Shown: positions 26,285-35,006, counted from the stretch's first letter. The stretch: 51,072 nucleotides of DNA from Alphaproteobacteria bacterium (GCA_029266575.1 JAQSWP010000022.1:1-51072); one strand, 5' to 3'. Program-made: numbers and translations. Notes: a model not told the origin generated them from the sequence alone.

Positions 26285-26737
26285 ATGGGCAAGCCACATC
26301 CGGTCGATGTTCACGTCGGCAGCCGGGTCCGCCAGCGCCGTACGCTTTTGGGGATGAGTCAGGAGAAGCTTGGCGACGCCGTCGGACTTACGTTTCAGCA
26401 GATACAGAAATACGAGCGTGGCACCAACCGTATCGGCTGCAGCCGATTGTACGAGTTCAGCAAGGTGCTCGACGTGCCGGTGGCCTATTTCTTCGACGAG
26501 ATGCCGGTCAACGTGCTGGTCGGACGTCCCGGCGGCCGCGGCCGCGGCAAGGGCATGGCCGATAGCGGCGCCGATTTCCACCACGAGAAGGATCCGCTGG
26601 CCAAGCGCGAAACCCTCGAACTGGTGCGCGCCTACTACAAGATCTCCGAGCCCAGGGTGCGCAAGCGCATCTTCGAAATGGTCAAGACGGTGGGACAGAC
26701 CAGCGCCACACCGGGCCGCAAGGCCAAGCGCGCTTAA
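26285..26737 (+). CDS. XRE-family helix-turn-helix transcriptional regulator
   Basis: The 150-residue protein has a Cro/CI-type DNA-binding domain at about residues 10-68: VGSRVRQRRTLLGMSQEKLGDAVGLTFQQIQKYERGTNRIG, with the HTH in SQEKLGDAVGLTFQQIQKYE. A glycine/arginine-rich linker (GRPGGRGRGKG) and a helical C-terminal part (ETLELVRAYYKISEPRVRKRIFEMVKT) follow. This protein between lnt and metK is conserved in alphaproteobacteria; its targets are not known to me. ATG at 26285 after GAGAGGA; an upstream in-frame extension is not supported. A palindrome over its promoter suggests self-control. Confidence 0.92.
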   Translation: MGKPHPVDVHVGSRVRQRRTLLGMSQEKLGDAVGLTFQQIQKYERGTNRIGCSRLYEFSKVLDVPVAYFFDEMPVNVLVGRPGGRGRGKGMADSGADFHHEKDPLAKRETLELVRAYYKISEPRVRKRIFEMVKTVGQTSATPGRKAKRA

Positions 26738-26747
26738 GGGGTTACGG

Positions 26748-26785
26748 CGGGATGGCCTTGGGCTATCCCGTTTCCCTGCCTTTTC
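26748..26785 (+). terminator. Rho-independent terminator after the xre regulator
   Basis: CGGGATGGCC (26748-26757) pairs with GGCTATCCCG (26761-26770), a 10-bp stem with one G-U and a TTG loop, followed by a pyrimidine-rich TTTCCCTGCCTTTTC run. It isolates metK and its leader from the upstream genes. Confidence 0.75.
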
Positions 26786-26836
26786 TCCGGTTTTTTCCGC
26801 GCATTTTCGGTCACAGGACGGGCCCCTCCGCCCCTC

Positions 26837-26866
26837 TTGATTTTTTCGTCACGCGCGAGGCAAATA
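26837..26866 (+). promoter_or_regulatory. Candidate promoter for the metK leader
   Basis: TTGATT (26837-26842), 18-bp spacer, CAAATA (26861-26866). Transcription would begin near 26873, just before the riboswitch-like element at 26896. Confidence 0.4.
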
Positions 26867-26895
26867 GGGCGCTTTTCGGAAGAGCCCTCTTCCGG

Positions 26896-26946
26896 CCGTG
26901 GATGAATTTGGACGACTTGCGACCACGCAAAAAAACGCTAAGCGGA
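26896..26946 (+). ncRNA. SAM-II-like riboswitch in the metK leader
   Basis: P1 pairs CGTGG (26897-26901) with CCACG (26923-26927). The loop contains AATTTGGACGACTTGC, and after P1 comes an A-rich stretch and CGCTAAGCG. The loop segment CGACTTGCG (26913-26921) can pair back with CGCTAAGCG (26936-26944), giving three plus three plus two base pairs around a bulged U and a bulged A: an H-type pseudoknot. Sequence landmarks (ATTTG, CTTGC before the P1 3' arm, A-run, GCTAA) match my memory of the SAM-II (metA) riboswitch. Ligand binding would repress SAM synthase. The element ends 56 bp before the metK ATG. No covariance search was run. Confidence 0.75.
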
Positions 26947-27002
26947 TTGGGCGGCACCACCGACGATCCCTGTGTCCAGCGACCGATGGGAGACGTCAGT
27001 CT

Positions 27003-28202
27003 ATGGCTGCGCTGAAAGACTACCTGTTCACCTCCGAATCCGTTTCGGAAGGTCACCCCGACAAGGTGTGCGACCGCATCTCCGACGAAATCGTTGATCT
27101 GTTCCTGGCCGCGGATCCTTATGCGCGCGTTGCCTGCGAGACGCTCACCACCACCAACCGCATCGTCATTGCCGGCGAAGTGCGCGGGCCCAAGGGCCTG
27201 GTCGAGAAGAACGGCAAGGTAAAAGCGGAGAAGATCGAAGCCATCGCCCGCCGCGCCGTCAGGGACATCGGCTACGAGCAGAAGGGCTTCCACTGGAAGA
27301 AGGCCAAGGTCAGCGTCTACCTGCATGGCCAGTCGGTCGACATCGCCCAGGGCGTCGATGCCAAGGGCAACAAGGACGAGGGTGCTGGCGATCAGGGCAT
27401 CATGTTCGGCTATGCCTGCAACGAGACGCCGGAACTGATGCCGGCGCCAATCCAGTATTCCCACAACATCCTGCGCGAGCTGGCCGCGGTGCGGCACTCG
27501 GGCAAGGAGAAGATGCTGGGGCCGGATGCCAAGAGCCAGGTGACGCTGCAATACGTCAACGGCAAGCCGGTGCGCGCCACCGCCGTCGTGCTCTCGACCC
27601 AGCATTCGGAGAAGGCCGACCAGGACGAGGTGCGCGAGATCGTGCGCCCCTATATCGAGAAGGTGCTGCCCAAGGGCTGGATGCCGCCGCAGGACCATCT
27701 CTACGTGAATCCCACCGGCCGCTTCGTCATCGGCGGTCCCGACGGCGATGCCGGTCTCACCGGCCGCAAGATCATCGTCGACACGTATGGTGGTGCCGCG
27801 CCGCATGGCGGCGGCGCCTTCTCCGGCAAGGATCCGACCAAGGTCGATCGCTCGGCGGCCTACGCTGCCCGCTACCTGGCCAAGAACGTGGTCGCTGCCG
27901 GCCTGGCCGAGCGCTGCACCATCCAGCTGTCCTACGCCATCGGCGTGTCGCATCCGCTGTCGGTCTACGTCAACCTGCACGAGACCGGCCATGTCGACGA
28001 AGCCCGGCTTTCGAAGACTTTGCAGCAGCTGGTCAACCTCACCCCGCGCGGCATTCGCGAGCACCTGAAGCTCAACCGCCCGATCTACGCCCGCACTTCG
28101 GCTTACGGTCATTTCGGCCGCAAGGCTGAAAAGGATGGCGGCTTCTCCTGGGAGAAGACCGATCTGGTCAAGGATCTGAAGTCGGCGTTCGGGGCTCAAT
28201 AA
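27003..28202 (+). CDS. metK: S-adenosylmethionine synthetase
   Basis: The 399-residue enzyme makes SAM from methionine and ATP. The start [24 protein letters not shown] contains the GHPDK ATP/methionine motif; [12 protein letters not shown] and [16 protein letters not shown] are the methionine-binding and phosphate-binding (GGGAFSGKD) signatures. ATG at 27003 after GGGAGACG. Product SAM feeds MiaB, TrmB and other methyl donors encoded nearby. Expression is likely set by the SAM-II-like leader. In many alphaproteobacteria trmB follows at once; here about 3 kb of extra DNA intervenes. Confidence 0.98.
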   Translation: MAALKDYLFTSESVSEGHPDKVCDRISDEIVDLFLAADPYARVACETLTTTNRIVIAGEVRGPKGLVEKNGKVKAEKIEAIARRAVRDIGYEQKGFHWKKAKVSVYLHGQSVDIAQGVDAKGNKDEGAGDQGIMFGYACNETPELMPAPIQYSHNILRELAAVRHSGKEKMLGPDAKSQVTLQYVNGKPVRATAVVLSTQHSEKADQDEVREIVRPYIEKVLPKGWMPPQDHLYVNPTGRFVIGGPDGDAGLTGRKIIVDTYGGAAPHGGGAFSGKDPTKVDRSAAYAARYLAKNVVAAGLAERCTIQLSYAIGVSHPLSVYVNLHETGHVDEARLSKTLQQLVNLTPRGIREHLKLNRPIYARTSAYGHFGRKAEKDGGFSWEKTDLVKDLKSAFGAQ

Positions 28203-28204
28203 AA

Positions 28205-28257
28205 CTGTCATCCCGGCCAAGCGCCGAAGGCGCGCAGAGCTACGGCCGGGATGACAG
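28205..28257 (-). repeat. Long REP-like palindrome; also possible terminator for cls
   Basis: Perfect 14-bp arms CTGTCATCCCGGCC (28205-28218) and GGCCGGGATGACAG (28244-28257) around a GC-rich 25-nt loop. On the minus strand the hairpin is followed by TTTT, so it can end the cls transcript. The arm sequence recurs as TGTCATCC.../...GGCCGGGATGACA at 48214-48324, showing a dispersed intergenic repeat family. Confidence 0.75.
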
Positions 28258-28263
28258 AAAAAA

Positions 28264-29652
28264 TTAAAGCAACGGCGCGAACAGCCGTGCCGCGCCGGAG
28301 AGCAGGCCGCGATAGCGGCCGATGGCGGGCACGCCTTCGCGGCTCTTGCCCATCACCGTTTCGATCACCGCCATCACCTTGGCAACGTCATCGCGGCTGT
28401 AGAGCATCGCCGTCATTTCGAAATTCAGGAACAGGCTGCGCGTATCGAGATTGGCCGTCCCGATGCCGGCGATCTCGTCGTCGATGACGAAGGCCTTCAG
28501 ATGCAAAGTCGGGCCCTGGTGCCGCAGGATCTTGGCGCCGGCTGCCTGCAGATCGCGCACGTAGCTGGTACGGGCGATATCAACCAGGCGCGAATCGGAA
28601 CGCTGCGGCACGACGATGCGCACATCCACCCCCATGCGCGCGGCCAGCAGCCAGGCATGCATCAAGGCTTCGTCGGGCACGAAATAGGGCGACACCAGCC
28701 AGATGCGCTGGCGGGCGGCGAAACTGGCCGACAGCAGGGCGCTGAACAGCGGATCCTCCGGCACGTCCGGCCCGGAGGGTACGATCTGGATCTTCGATTG
28801 GCCGCATTGCGCCGGTGGCGTCGCCGACGCCGTGTCGGGCGGCTGGCCGCTGGCGAACACCCAGTCGGACCAGAACACCTCCTGCAGCAATTGCGCAGCC
28901 GGACCGGCAATGGTGAAGGAAAGATCGGTCCAGCATTCGGGCGGACACTCCGCGCGCATGTAGTCGAGCGAGAAATTGCGCCCGCCGCTCCACGCCACCG
29001 CGCCGTCGGCTACGATGATCTTGCGATGGTTGCGCAGATTGGCCAGGCCGCGGAAGACGCCCAGCAGCAGCGGATTGAAGATCGCCACCCTGCCGCCGGC
29101 GGCGCGCAATTCGGCCAGCGCCGTCTCGGGAAGATCGATGGAACCCACGCCATCGACCAGCAGGCGCACGTCAACGCCCAGCCGCGCCCGCGCCGTCATC
29201 CGCGCGATGATCTCGCGCCCGGCCTCGTCATCGGCCAGGATGTAGATGGCGCTGTGCAGCGCCTTCTGCGCGCCGTCGATGATGTGGCACACCGCCTTGA
29301 AGGCGTCGGTGCCGTCGCCTTCGAGCCTAATGCTGTTGCCGGGCGTCGCGCCGGGCAACTGCAGGCGGCGCAGCAGGCGATCGACGTCGCTGGCCTGTTC
29401 TTCCGGCACGGCATCGACTCTGGCAAGCCGCATGCGGGCCTTGATGCGCCGCCGCCGGGTCAGTGGCAGCTTGCGGCCGGAGAACACGAAATAGAGCGGC
29501 ACCACCGCATAAGGCAGCAGCACCAGCCCCAGCAGCCAGGCAAGCGTCGCGGTCGGCGCGCGCCGCGTGCGCAACAAATCGGGCAGCACCAGCAAGGGCA
29601 GCAGCACCGCGCCCAGCAGCAGGCCGTATTGCAGAAAAATGTCGAGGGACAT
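28264..29652 (-). CDS. Cardiolipin synthase (phospholipase D family, ClsA-like)
   Basis: The 462-residue protein has two N-terminal membrane helices (residues about 8-26 and 36-58) with the linker RTRRAPTATLAWLL, then two phospholipase D HKD motifs: His209/Lys211/Asp216 in NHRKIIVADG and His384/Lys386/Asp391 in LHLKAFVIDD, the latter followed by IGTANLDTRSLFLNFE. This is the bacterial cardiolipin synthase layout, condensing two phosphatidylglycerols. ATG at 29652. It lies on the minus strand inside a segment that interrupts the metK-trmB order. Confidence 0.93.
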   Translation of the reverse strand: MSLDIFLQYGLLLGAVLLPLLVLPDLLRTRRAPTATLAWLLGLVLLPYAVVPLYFVFSGRKLPLTRRRRIKARMRLARVDAVPEEQASDVDRLLRRLQLPGATPGNSIRLEGDGTDAFKAVCHIIDGAQKALHSAIYILADDEAGREIIARMTARARLGVDVRLLVDGVGSIDLPETALAELRAAGGRVAIFNPLLLGVFRGLANLRNHRKIIVADGAVAWSGGRNFSLDYMRAECPPECWTDLSFTIAGPAAQLLQEVFWSDWVFASGQPPDTASATPPAQCGQSKIQIVPSGPDVPEDPLFSALLSASFAARQRIWLVSPYFVPDEALMHAWLLAARMGVDVRIVVPQRSDSRLVDIARTSYVRDLQAAGAKILRHQGPTLHLKAFVIDDEIAGIGTANLDTRSLFLNFEMTAMLYSRDDVAKVMAVIETVMGKSREGVPAIGRYRGLLSGAARLFAPLL

Positions 29653-29775
29653 CCAGTGACCGTGGCGAGTCGGCAGTTATTGTAGAACCGGGGACGCGGC
29701 CTGTCATGCGCCAAGCCGCTGGCCTTGCAAGACGCGCACGGCCTATGCTCGTTCCATGAATCGAAGGAGCGCGGC

Positions 29776-31205
29776 ATGAACGGTGCGGAAAGCCTGGTGC
29801 GGACCCTGGTGGCGGGCGGGGTGGACGTGTGCTTCACCAATCCCGGCACCTCGGAGATGCATTTCGTGGCCGCGCTCGATCGCGTCGACGGCATGCGCTG
29901 CGTGCTGGGCCTGTTCGAGGGCGTGGTGACGGGGGCTGCCGACGGCTATGCCCGCATGCTGGACAAACCGGCCGCCACCTTGCTGCATCTGGGGCCAGGA
30001 CTGGGCAACGGGCTGGCCAATCTGCACAACGCCAAGAAAGCCTCGGTGCCTATCGTCAATATCGTGGGCGAGCACGCCACCTATCACATCGAATACGATT
30101 CGCCGCTCACCGCCGACATCGAAGGCATCGCCCGCCCGGTGTCGCACTGGGTCAAGACCTCGCCCAGCGCCAAGGAGGTCGCCGCCGACGGCGCTGCCGC
30201 CATCCAGGCCGCCCGCACCTCGCCGGGCCAGATTGCCACCTTGATCCTCCCGGCCAATACGGCGTGGAACGAAGGCACCGGCATCGCCAAGACCGCCGCG
30301 CCGGCCGCGCGTCATAAAGTCGACGATGCCGCCATCGAAAATGCCGCGCGCGTGCTGAAGGCTAACGGCAAGGATGCGATGCTGATGATGACTGGCATCG
30401 CCTTGCGCGAAAAGCCGCTGGAACTCGCGGGGCGCATCGCTGCCGCCACTGGTTGCCGCATCTCGGCGCAATGGTCGAACGTGCGCATGCAGCGCGGCGC
30501 CGGCCGGGTCTTCATCCCGCGCCTGCCCTATGCCGTCGATCCGGCGCTGAACGTGCTGAAGGACGTGAAGCATCTGGTGCTGTGCGGCGCGCGCCAGCCG
30601 GTGGCCTTCTTCGCCTATCCCGACAGGTGCTGCAAAAAGCGGAGCGGCCGGAAGCGCCTTCCGGCGCCATCACCTTGGATAAGATCGGCGCGGCCCTGGG
30701 CGCGACCATGCCGGAGAACACCATCGTCATCGACGAATCGGTGACGTCAGGCCGCGGCTTCGCGCCGTTCACCGCCGGCGCGCCGCCGCATGACTGGATC
30801 ACCAACATGGGCGGCTCGATCGGCTTCTCGACGCCGGTCGCGGTTGGCGCCGCCATCGCTGCACCAGATCGCAAAGTGATCTGTCTCACCGGAGACGGCA
30901 GCGCCTTCTACACGCTGCAGTCGCTGTGGACCATGGCGCGCGAGAAGCTCGACATCGTTACCGTGATCTTCGCCAACCGCTCCTACGCCATCCTGCGCGG
31001 CGAGCTTGCCGGCGTCGGCGCGGGCAATCCCGGCCCCAAGGCCATCGACATGCTGACCCTCGACCGGCCCGACCCCGACTGGGTGGCGCTGGCCAAGGGC
31101 ATGGGCGTCGAAGCCACCCGCGCGACCGATATCGATCAGTTGGTGAAGGCGTTTAAGGCTGCCTTCGCCGAAAAGGGACCGCGACTGATCGAATTGGTGA
31201 TGTGA
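29776..31205 (+). pseudogene. Acetolactate-synthase-like TPP enzyme, frameshifted with internal deletion
   Basis: The first frame (ATG 29776, after AAGGAGC) encodes a ThDP enzyme N-terminal half: FTNPGTSEMHFVAALD, the catalytic glutamate region LGLFEGVVTGAADGYARM, then a central domain ending VAFFAYPD near 30627. The rest (SGAITLDKIGAALG, GGSIGFSTPVAVGAAIA, ThDP motif GDGSAFYTLQS ... FANRSYAIL, GPRLIELV) continues in another frame from about 30625 to 31205. Relatives have some 40 residues between the two parts, by my memory of the family, which are absent here. A deletion of 3n+1 bases at about 30625-30635 would explain both. Unless it is an assembly error, the enzyme is inactive. Confidence 0.8.
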
Positions 31206-31216
31206 GACTCTCACGA

Positions 31217-31300
31217 CCTCGTCCTGAGCTTGTCGAAGGACGAGTTACACAGGTGACCTGTGACCCTCACCCTTCGACAAGCTCAGGGTGAGGATTTTTC
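31217..31300 (+). repeat. Paired inverted REP-like repeats, second one terminator-like
   Basis: Two hairpins: CTCGTCCT/AGGACGAG within 31217-31244, and CCTCACCCT/AGGGTGAGG at 31265-31293, the latter followed by ATTTTTC. Their inner parts (GAGCTTGTCGAAGG and CCTTCGACAAGCTC) are complementary to each other. The CTTCGACAAGCTCAGGG core is a widespread intergenic repeat in proteobacterial genomes. It lies at the right border of the cls/TPP-enzyme insertion. Confidence 0.75.
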
Positions 31301-31336
31301 TCGCTGCTCTCTAAATGACATGAGAGAAGAGCGCTC

Positions 31337-32062
31337 ATGAGCGATCCCGAATCTCCCGAACAGGCAGCCCGCCGGCGCACCATCTATGGCCGGCGCAAGG
31401 GCAAGAAGCTGCGGCCCGGGCAGGAAGAAATTCTCGAACGCACCTTGCGCGAGCGCGCCATCGCAGCGCCAGCGGAGGGCGAGCGCTTGGATCCCGTTAC
31501 GTTGTTTCCCGGCAAGCGCGCCATCTGGCTCGAAGTCGGCTTCGGCGCCGGCGAGCATTTGCTGTGGCAGGCGGAGAACAATCCCGATGTCGGCTTGATC
31601 GGCTGCGAGCCCTTCGTCAACGGGCTGGCGCGCGGCATGGCCGGGGCCGAGCAGCGCGGGCTGGACAATGTGCGCTTCCTGGCCGATGACGCGCGATTGC
31701 TGATCCGCGCGCTGCCCGATGCGTCGCTGGAGCGCGTGTTCGTTCTGTTCCCCGATCCCTGGCCCAAGACACGCCATCACAAGCGCCGCTTCGTGGCGCA
31801 GCCGACTTTGGACCTGCTGGCACGGGTCATGACCGACGGGGCGGAGCTGCGCTGCGCCACCGATGATCCCTCCTACCAGCCGTGGATGGTGGAACATGCC
31901 TGCCAGCATCCCGATTTCGAGTGGCTGGCCGAAAGCGCAGCGGACTGGAAGGCGCGGCCGGCGGACTGGCCGCAGACCCGCTATGAACGGAAGGCGATCG
32001 TGCATGGCCGGGTGCCGATGTTCCTGCGGCTGAAACGGCGCCACCGCACGGCAGGCGCTTGA
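31337..32062 (+). CDS. trmB: tRNA (guanine-N7-)-methyltransferase
   Basis: The 241-residue SAM-dependent enzyme methylates G46 of tRNAs. The SAM site is LEVGFGAGEHLLWQA (about residues 65-79), followed by GCEPFVNGLARG and the family motif LFPDPWPKTRHHKRRFV. The C-terminal TRYERKAIVHGR matches the TrmB T-x-Y-E-x-K signature. ATG at 31337. The next gene group begins after a 194-bp leader. Confidence 0.96.
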   Translation: MSDPESPEQAARRRTIYGRRKGKKLRPGQEEILERTLRERAIAAPAEGERLDPVTLFPGKRAIWLEVGFGAGEHLLWQAENNPDVGLIGCEPFVNGLARGMAGAEQRGLDNVRFLADDARLLIRALPDASLERVFVLFPDPWPKTRHHKRRFVAQPTLDLLARVMTDGAELRCATDDPSYQPWMVEHACQHPDFEWLAESAADWKARPADWPQTRYERKAIVHGRVPMFLRLKRRHRTAGA

Positions 32063-32107
32063 GTCCGCTGGCCTTTCCCGGACGGATTGGAAGCAGCCAG
32101 AATCAGC

Positions 32108-32136
32108 TTGCTTATAGCGGTTCCATAGCCTAAACC
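32108..32136 (+). promoter_or_regulatory. Candidate promoter for the rimP-nusA operon
   Basis: TTGCTT (32108-32113), 17-bp spacer, TAAACC (32131-32136), about 120 bp before rimP. A weak match; placed here because the operon has a long leader with a hairpin downstream. Confidence 0.3.
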
Positions 32137-32179
32137 CTTGCCCAACATAGGGTTCGGTCAAAGCCGGGCCCCAAAATCA

Positions 32180-32211
32180 AAGGGTGGGCCAAAAGCCCAC
32201 CCTTCGCTTTT
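32180..32211 (+). terminator. Terminator- or attenuator-like hairpin in the rimP leader
   Basis: Perfect 10-bp stem AAGGGTGGGC (32180-32189) / GCCCACCCTT (32195-32204) with a CAAAA loop, followed by CGCTTTT, 52 bp before the rimP ATG. It may terminate trmB, or act as an attenuator of the operon that encodes NusA, itself a termination factor. Confidence 0.6.
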
Positions 32212-32256
32212 GGAGCCCCTGCCAAGGCCGGATCAGCCGGCAACCGGGCAGGATGA

Positions 32257-32754
32257 ATGGTCGTCAAAGGGCAGGAACAGGCCGTCACAGTCGAAGCCAT
32301 GATTACCCCCACGATCGAGGCCATGGGCTACGAGGTGGTGCGGGTGATGATCGCAGGCGGCCAGTCGGTGCTGCTGCAGGTGATGGCCGAACGGCACGAC
32401 GGCAAGGCGATGACGGTGGAGGATTGCGCCGAGATCAGCCGCACCGTTTCGGCCCTGCTGGAAGTCGAGGATCCGATCACCGGCCCGTACCGTCTGGAAG
32501 TGTCGTCGCCCGGGATCGACCGGCCGCTGACCAAGGCGCGCGATTTCGAGCGCTTCGCCGGTCACCGTGTGCGGGTCGAGGCGGGCGAGGCGATCGAGGG
32601 CCGTCGCCGGTTCATCGGCATGCTCAAGGGCGTGCAGGAGGGATCGGCTGTGATGGTTCTGGACGGCGGCGAGGAGGCGGCGGTGCCGCTTGGCTCGATC
32701 GTCAGGGCGAAACTGGTGCTGACCGACGAATTGTTGGCGGCGCATAAAGCTTAA
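32257..32754 (+). CDS. rimP: Ribosome maturation factor RimP
   Basis: The 165-residue protein has the RimP pattern ITPTIEAMGYEVVRVMI, VTVEDCAEISRTVSALLEVEDPI and the strongly conserved YRLEVSSPGIDRPLTKARDFERF, then an SH3-like C-terminal domain. RimP binds S12 and S19 regions during 30S assembly. ATG at 32257 after GGGCAGGA. First gene of the rimP-nusA-ylxR-infB-rbfA-truB-rpsO-pnp run. Confidence 0.97.
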   Translation: MVVKGQEQAVTVEAMITPTIEAMGYEVVRVMIAGGQSVLLQVMAERHDGKAMTVEDCAEISRTVSALLEVEDPITGPYRLEVSSPGIDRPLTKARDFERFAGHRVRVEAGEAIEGRRRFIGMLKGVQEGSAVMVLDGGEEAAVPLGSIVRAKLVLTDELLAAHKA

Positions 32755-32775
32755 ATAGAGGCGCTGGAGAAGATC

Positions 32776-34332
32776 ATGGCGACGAAAATGCAAGTCGCGG
32801 CGGAAATGCCCCGCATCGAAATGTTGCAGGTGGCCGACGCCGTTGCGCGCGAGAAAAGCATCGACCGCGAGCAGGTGCTGCAGGCGATGGAGACGGCGAT
32901 CGAGAAAGCCGGCCGCTCCAAATACGGGCTCGAGCACGACATCCGCGCCGAGATCGACCGCAAGAGCGGCGACATCAAGCTGCTGCGCTACCAGGAAGTG
33001 GTGGACGCGGTCGAGAACGAGGCGACCCAGATCGGCATCAAGGAGGCGCAGCGGCGCAACCCCGAGGCCCAGGTCGGCGACTTTCTTACCGACATCCTGC
33101 CGCCGATCGATTTCGGCCGCATCGCCGCCCAGACCGCCAAGCAGGTCATCACCCAGCGCATGCGCGAAGCCGAACGCATGCGCCAGTACGCCGAATTCAA
33201 GGACCGGGTCGGCGAGATCGTGTCGGGCGCCGTCAAGCGGGTCGATTTCGGCAACGTCATCGTCGATCTGGGCGGCCGCGCCGAGGCCATCATCCGGCGC
33301 GACGAATTGATCCCGCGCGAGGTCTACCGCCCGTCCGACCGGGTGCGCGCCTATATCTACGACGTGCGCGAAGAGCAGCGCGGGCCGCAGATCTTCCTCT
33401 CGCGCACCCATCCGCAGTTCATGCAAAAGCTGTTCGCCCAGGAAGTGCCGGAAATCTACGACGGCATCATCGAGGTCAAGGCGGTGGCGCGCGATCCGGG
33501 CAGCCGCGCCAAGATCGCGGTGCTGTCGCATGACAGCTCGATCGATCCGGTGGGCGCCTGCGTCGGCATGCGCGGCAGCCGTGTGCAGGCCGTGGTGCAG
33601 GAATTGCAGGGCGAGAAGATCGACATCATTCCCTGGTCCCCCGACCAAGCCAATTTCGTGGTCAATGCGCTGGCGCCCGCCGAAGTCTCCAAGGTGGTGC
33701 TGGACGAGGAGAACGAGCGCATCGAGGTCGTGGTGCCCGACGAGCAGCTGTCGCTGGCCATCGGCCGGCGCGGCCAGAACGTGCGCCTGGCCTCCCAGCT
33801 CACCGGCTGGGACATCGACATCATGACCGAGGCGGAGGAAAGCGAACGCCGCCAGGCCGAGATGAAGCAGCGTTCCGAGGCTTTCAAGGAGGCACTGGAC
33901 GTTGACGAGGTCATTGCCCATCTGCTGGTGGCAGAGGGATTCACCTCGGTCGAGGACGTGGCCATGGTGCCGCTGGAAGACCTGACCTCGATCGAGGGTT
34001 TCGACGAGGACATCGCCGGCGAATTGCAGCGCCGCGCGCAGAGCTTCATCCAGGAACGCGACGAGCGGCTGGAAGCCGAACGCCGCGAATTGGGCGTCGG
34101 CGACGACATTGCCGCCATCGAGGCCTTCGACAAGCAGGCGCTGGTGCTGTTGGGCAAGGCCGGCGTCAAGACCACGGAAGACCTGGCCGATCTGGCCAGC
34201 GACGAGTTGCGCGAGACCGTGCCGGCGCTGGGCCTCGACGAGGAACAGGCCAACGAGATCATCATGAACGCGCGCCGCGCCGCCGGCTGGTTCGGCGACG
34301 AAGAAGAAGCAGCCGCGGAAGTGCAGGAATAG
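32776..34332 (+). CDS. nusA: Transcription termination/antitermination protein NusA
   Basis: The 518-residue protein has an N-terminal RNA-polymerase-binding domain (VADAVAREKSIDREQVLQAMETAI), an S1 domain from about residue 140 (GAVKRVDFGNVIVDLGGRAEAI), two KH domains (DPVGACVGMRGSRVQAVVQEL and SLAIGRRGQNVRLASQLTGW), and two helix-hairpin-helix repeats at the C-terminus (LTSIEGFDEDIAGELQRRA and ADLASDELRETVPALGLDE), as in alphaproteobacterial NusA. ATG at 32776 after GGAG. Confidence 0.97.
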   Translation: MATKMQVAAEMPRIEMLQVADAVAREKSIDREQVLQAMETAIEKAGRSKYGLEHDIRAEIDRKSGDIKLLRYQEVVDAVENEATQIGIKEAQRRNPEAQVGDFLTDILPPIDFGRIAAQTAKQVITQRMREAERMRQYAEFKDRVGEIVSGAVKRVDFGNVIVDLGGRAEAIIRRDELIPREVYRPSDRVRAYIYDVREEQRGPQIFLSRTHPQFMQKLFAQEVPEIYDGIIEVKAVARDPGSRAKIAVLSHDSSIDPVGACVGMRGSRVQAVVQELQGEKIDIIPWSPDQANFVVNALAPAEVSKVVLDEENERIEVVVPDEQLSLAIGRRGQNVRLASQLTGWDIDIMTEAEESERRQAEMKQRSEAFKEALDVDEVIAHLLVAEGFTSVEDVAMVPLEDLTSIEGFDEDIAGELQRRAQSFIQERDERLEAERRELGVGDDIAAIEAFDKQALVLLGKAGVKTTEDLADLASDELRETVPALGLDEEQANEIIMNARRAAGWFGDEEEAAAEVQE

Positions 34333-34344
34333 GAGCGCGATCGT

Positions 34345-34995
34345 TTGCTGCGGATCGAAACCATGAGCGGAACGGCGCCGGAGATCGCGCCCGAGATCGC
34401 GGCCGATGCAGGGCCATTGCGCCGCTGCATCGCCACCGAGCGCTCGCTGCCGCCGGAGCAGCTGATCCGCTTCGTGGTGGCGCCCGATGGCAGCCTGACG
34501 CCCGATATCGACCGCCGCCTGCCCGGCCGCGGCTTCTGGCTGTCGGCCGACAAGGACGCGCTTGAGAAGGCGATGGCGAAGAATTCGTTCGCCCGCGCCG
34601 CACGGCGGAAGATCGACGTGCCGCAGGATCTGCCGCAGCGGCTGCAAAGCCTGCTGTTGCATCGTGTGCTGGACACGCTGGGCCTGGCGCGCCGCGCCGG
34701 CCAGGCGGTGGCCGGCCACGACAAGGTGCAGGAATTCATCGCCCGCAACGGCGCCGGCGTCATGCTGCTGGCCACCGATGCCGGCAACGATGCGCGCAAT
34801 CGCGGCCCCGGCATGGCGCGCGGCGCGCCGGTGATACAAGTGCTGGATGCGGCCGAACTGGGCGCGGCTTTCGCGCGCGAGCAAGCGGTTTTCGCCGTGG
34901 TGGCGCCCGGCAAGCTGGCGCAGAGACTGACAATCGATTCGGCGCGTTTGGCCGGCCTGCGCGGCCTGCCGACAGCGCCCCGGGAACAGGTATAA
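34345..34995 (+). CDS. YlxR-domain RNA-binding protein with C-terminal L7Ae-like domain
   Basis: The N-terminal YlxR (DUF448) part reads RRCIATERSLPPEQLIRFVV, then DIDRRLPGRGFWLS; from about residue 110 an L7Ae/L30e-like domain follows (LGLARRAGQAVAGHDKV, AGVMLLATDAGNDARN, FAVVAPGKLAQRL). This fusion is usual in alphaproteobacteria between nusA and infB. An AGGAG at 34332-34336 sits 8 bases before a TTG at 34345, supporting that start; the ATG at 34363 is the alternative. It probably binds RNA; the target is not known to me. Confidence 0.9.
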   Translation: MLRIETMSGTAPEIAPEIAADAGPLRRCIATERSLPPEQLIRFVVAPDGSLTPDIDRRLPGRGFWLSADKDALEKAMAKNSFARAARRKIDVPQDLPQRLQSLLLHRVLDTLGLARRAGQAVAGHDKVQEFIARNGAGVMLLATDAGNDARNRGPGMARGAPVIQVLDAAELGAAFAREQAVFAVVAPGKLAQRLTIDSARLAGLRGLPTAPREQV

Positions 34996-35006
34996 AGTAG
35001 GCTTAG

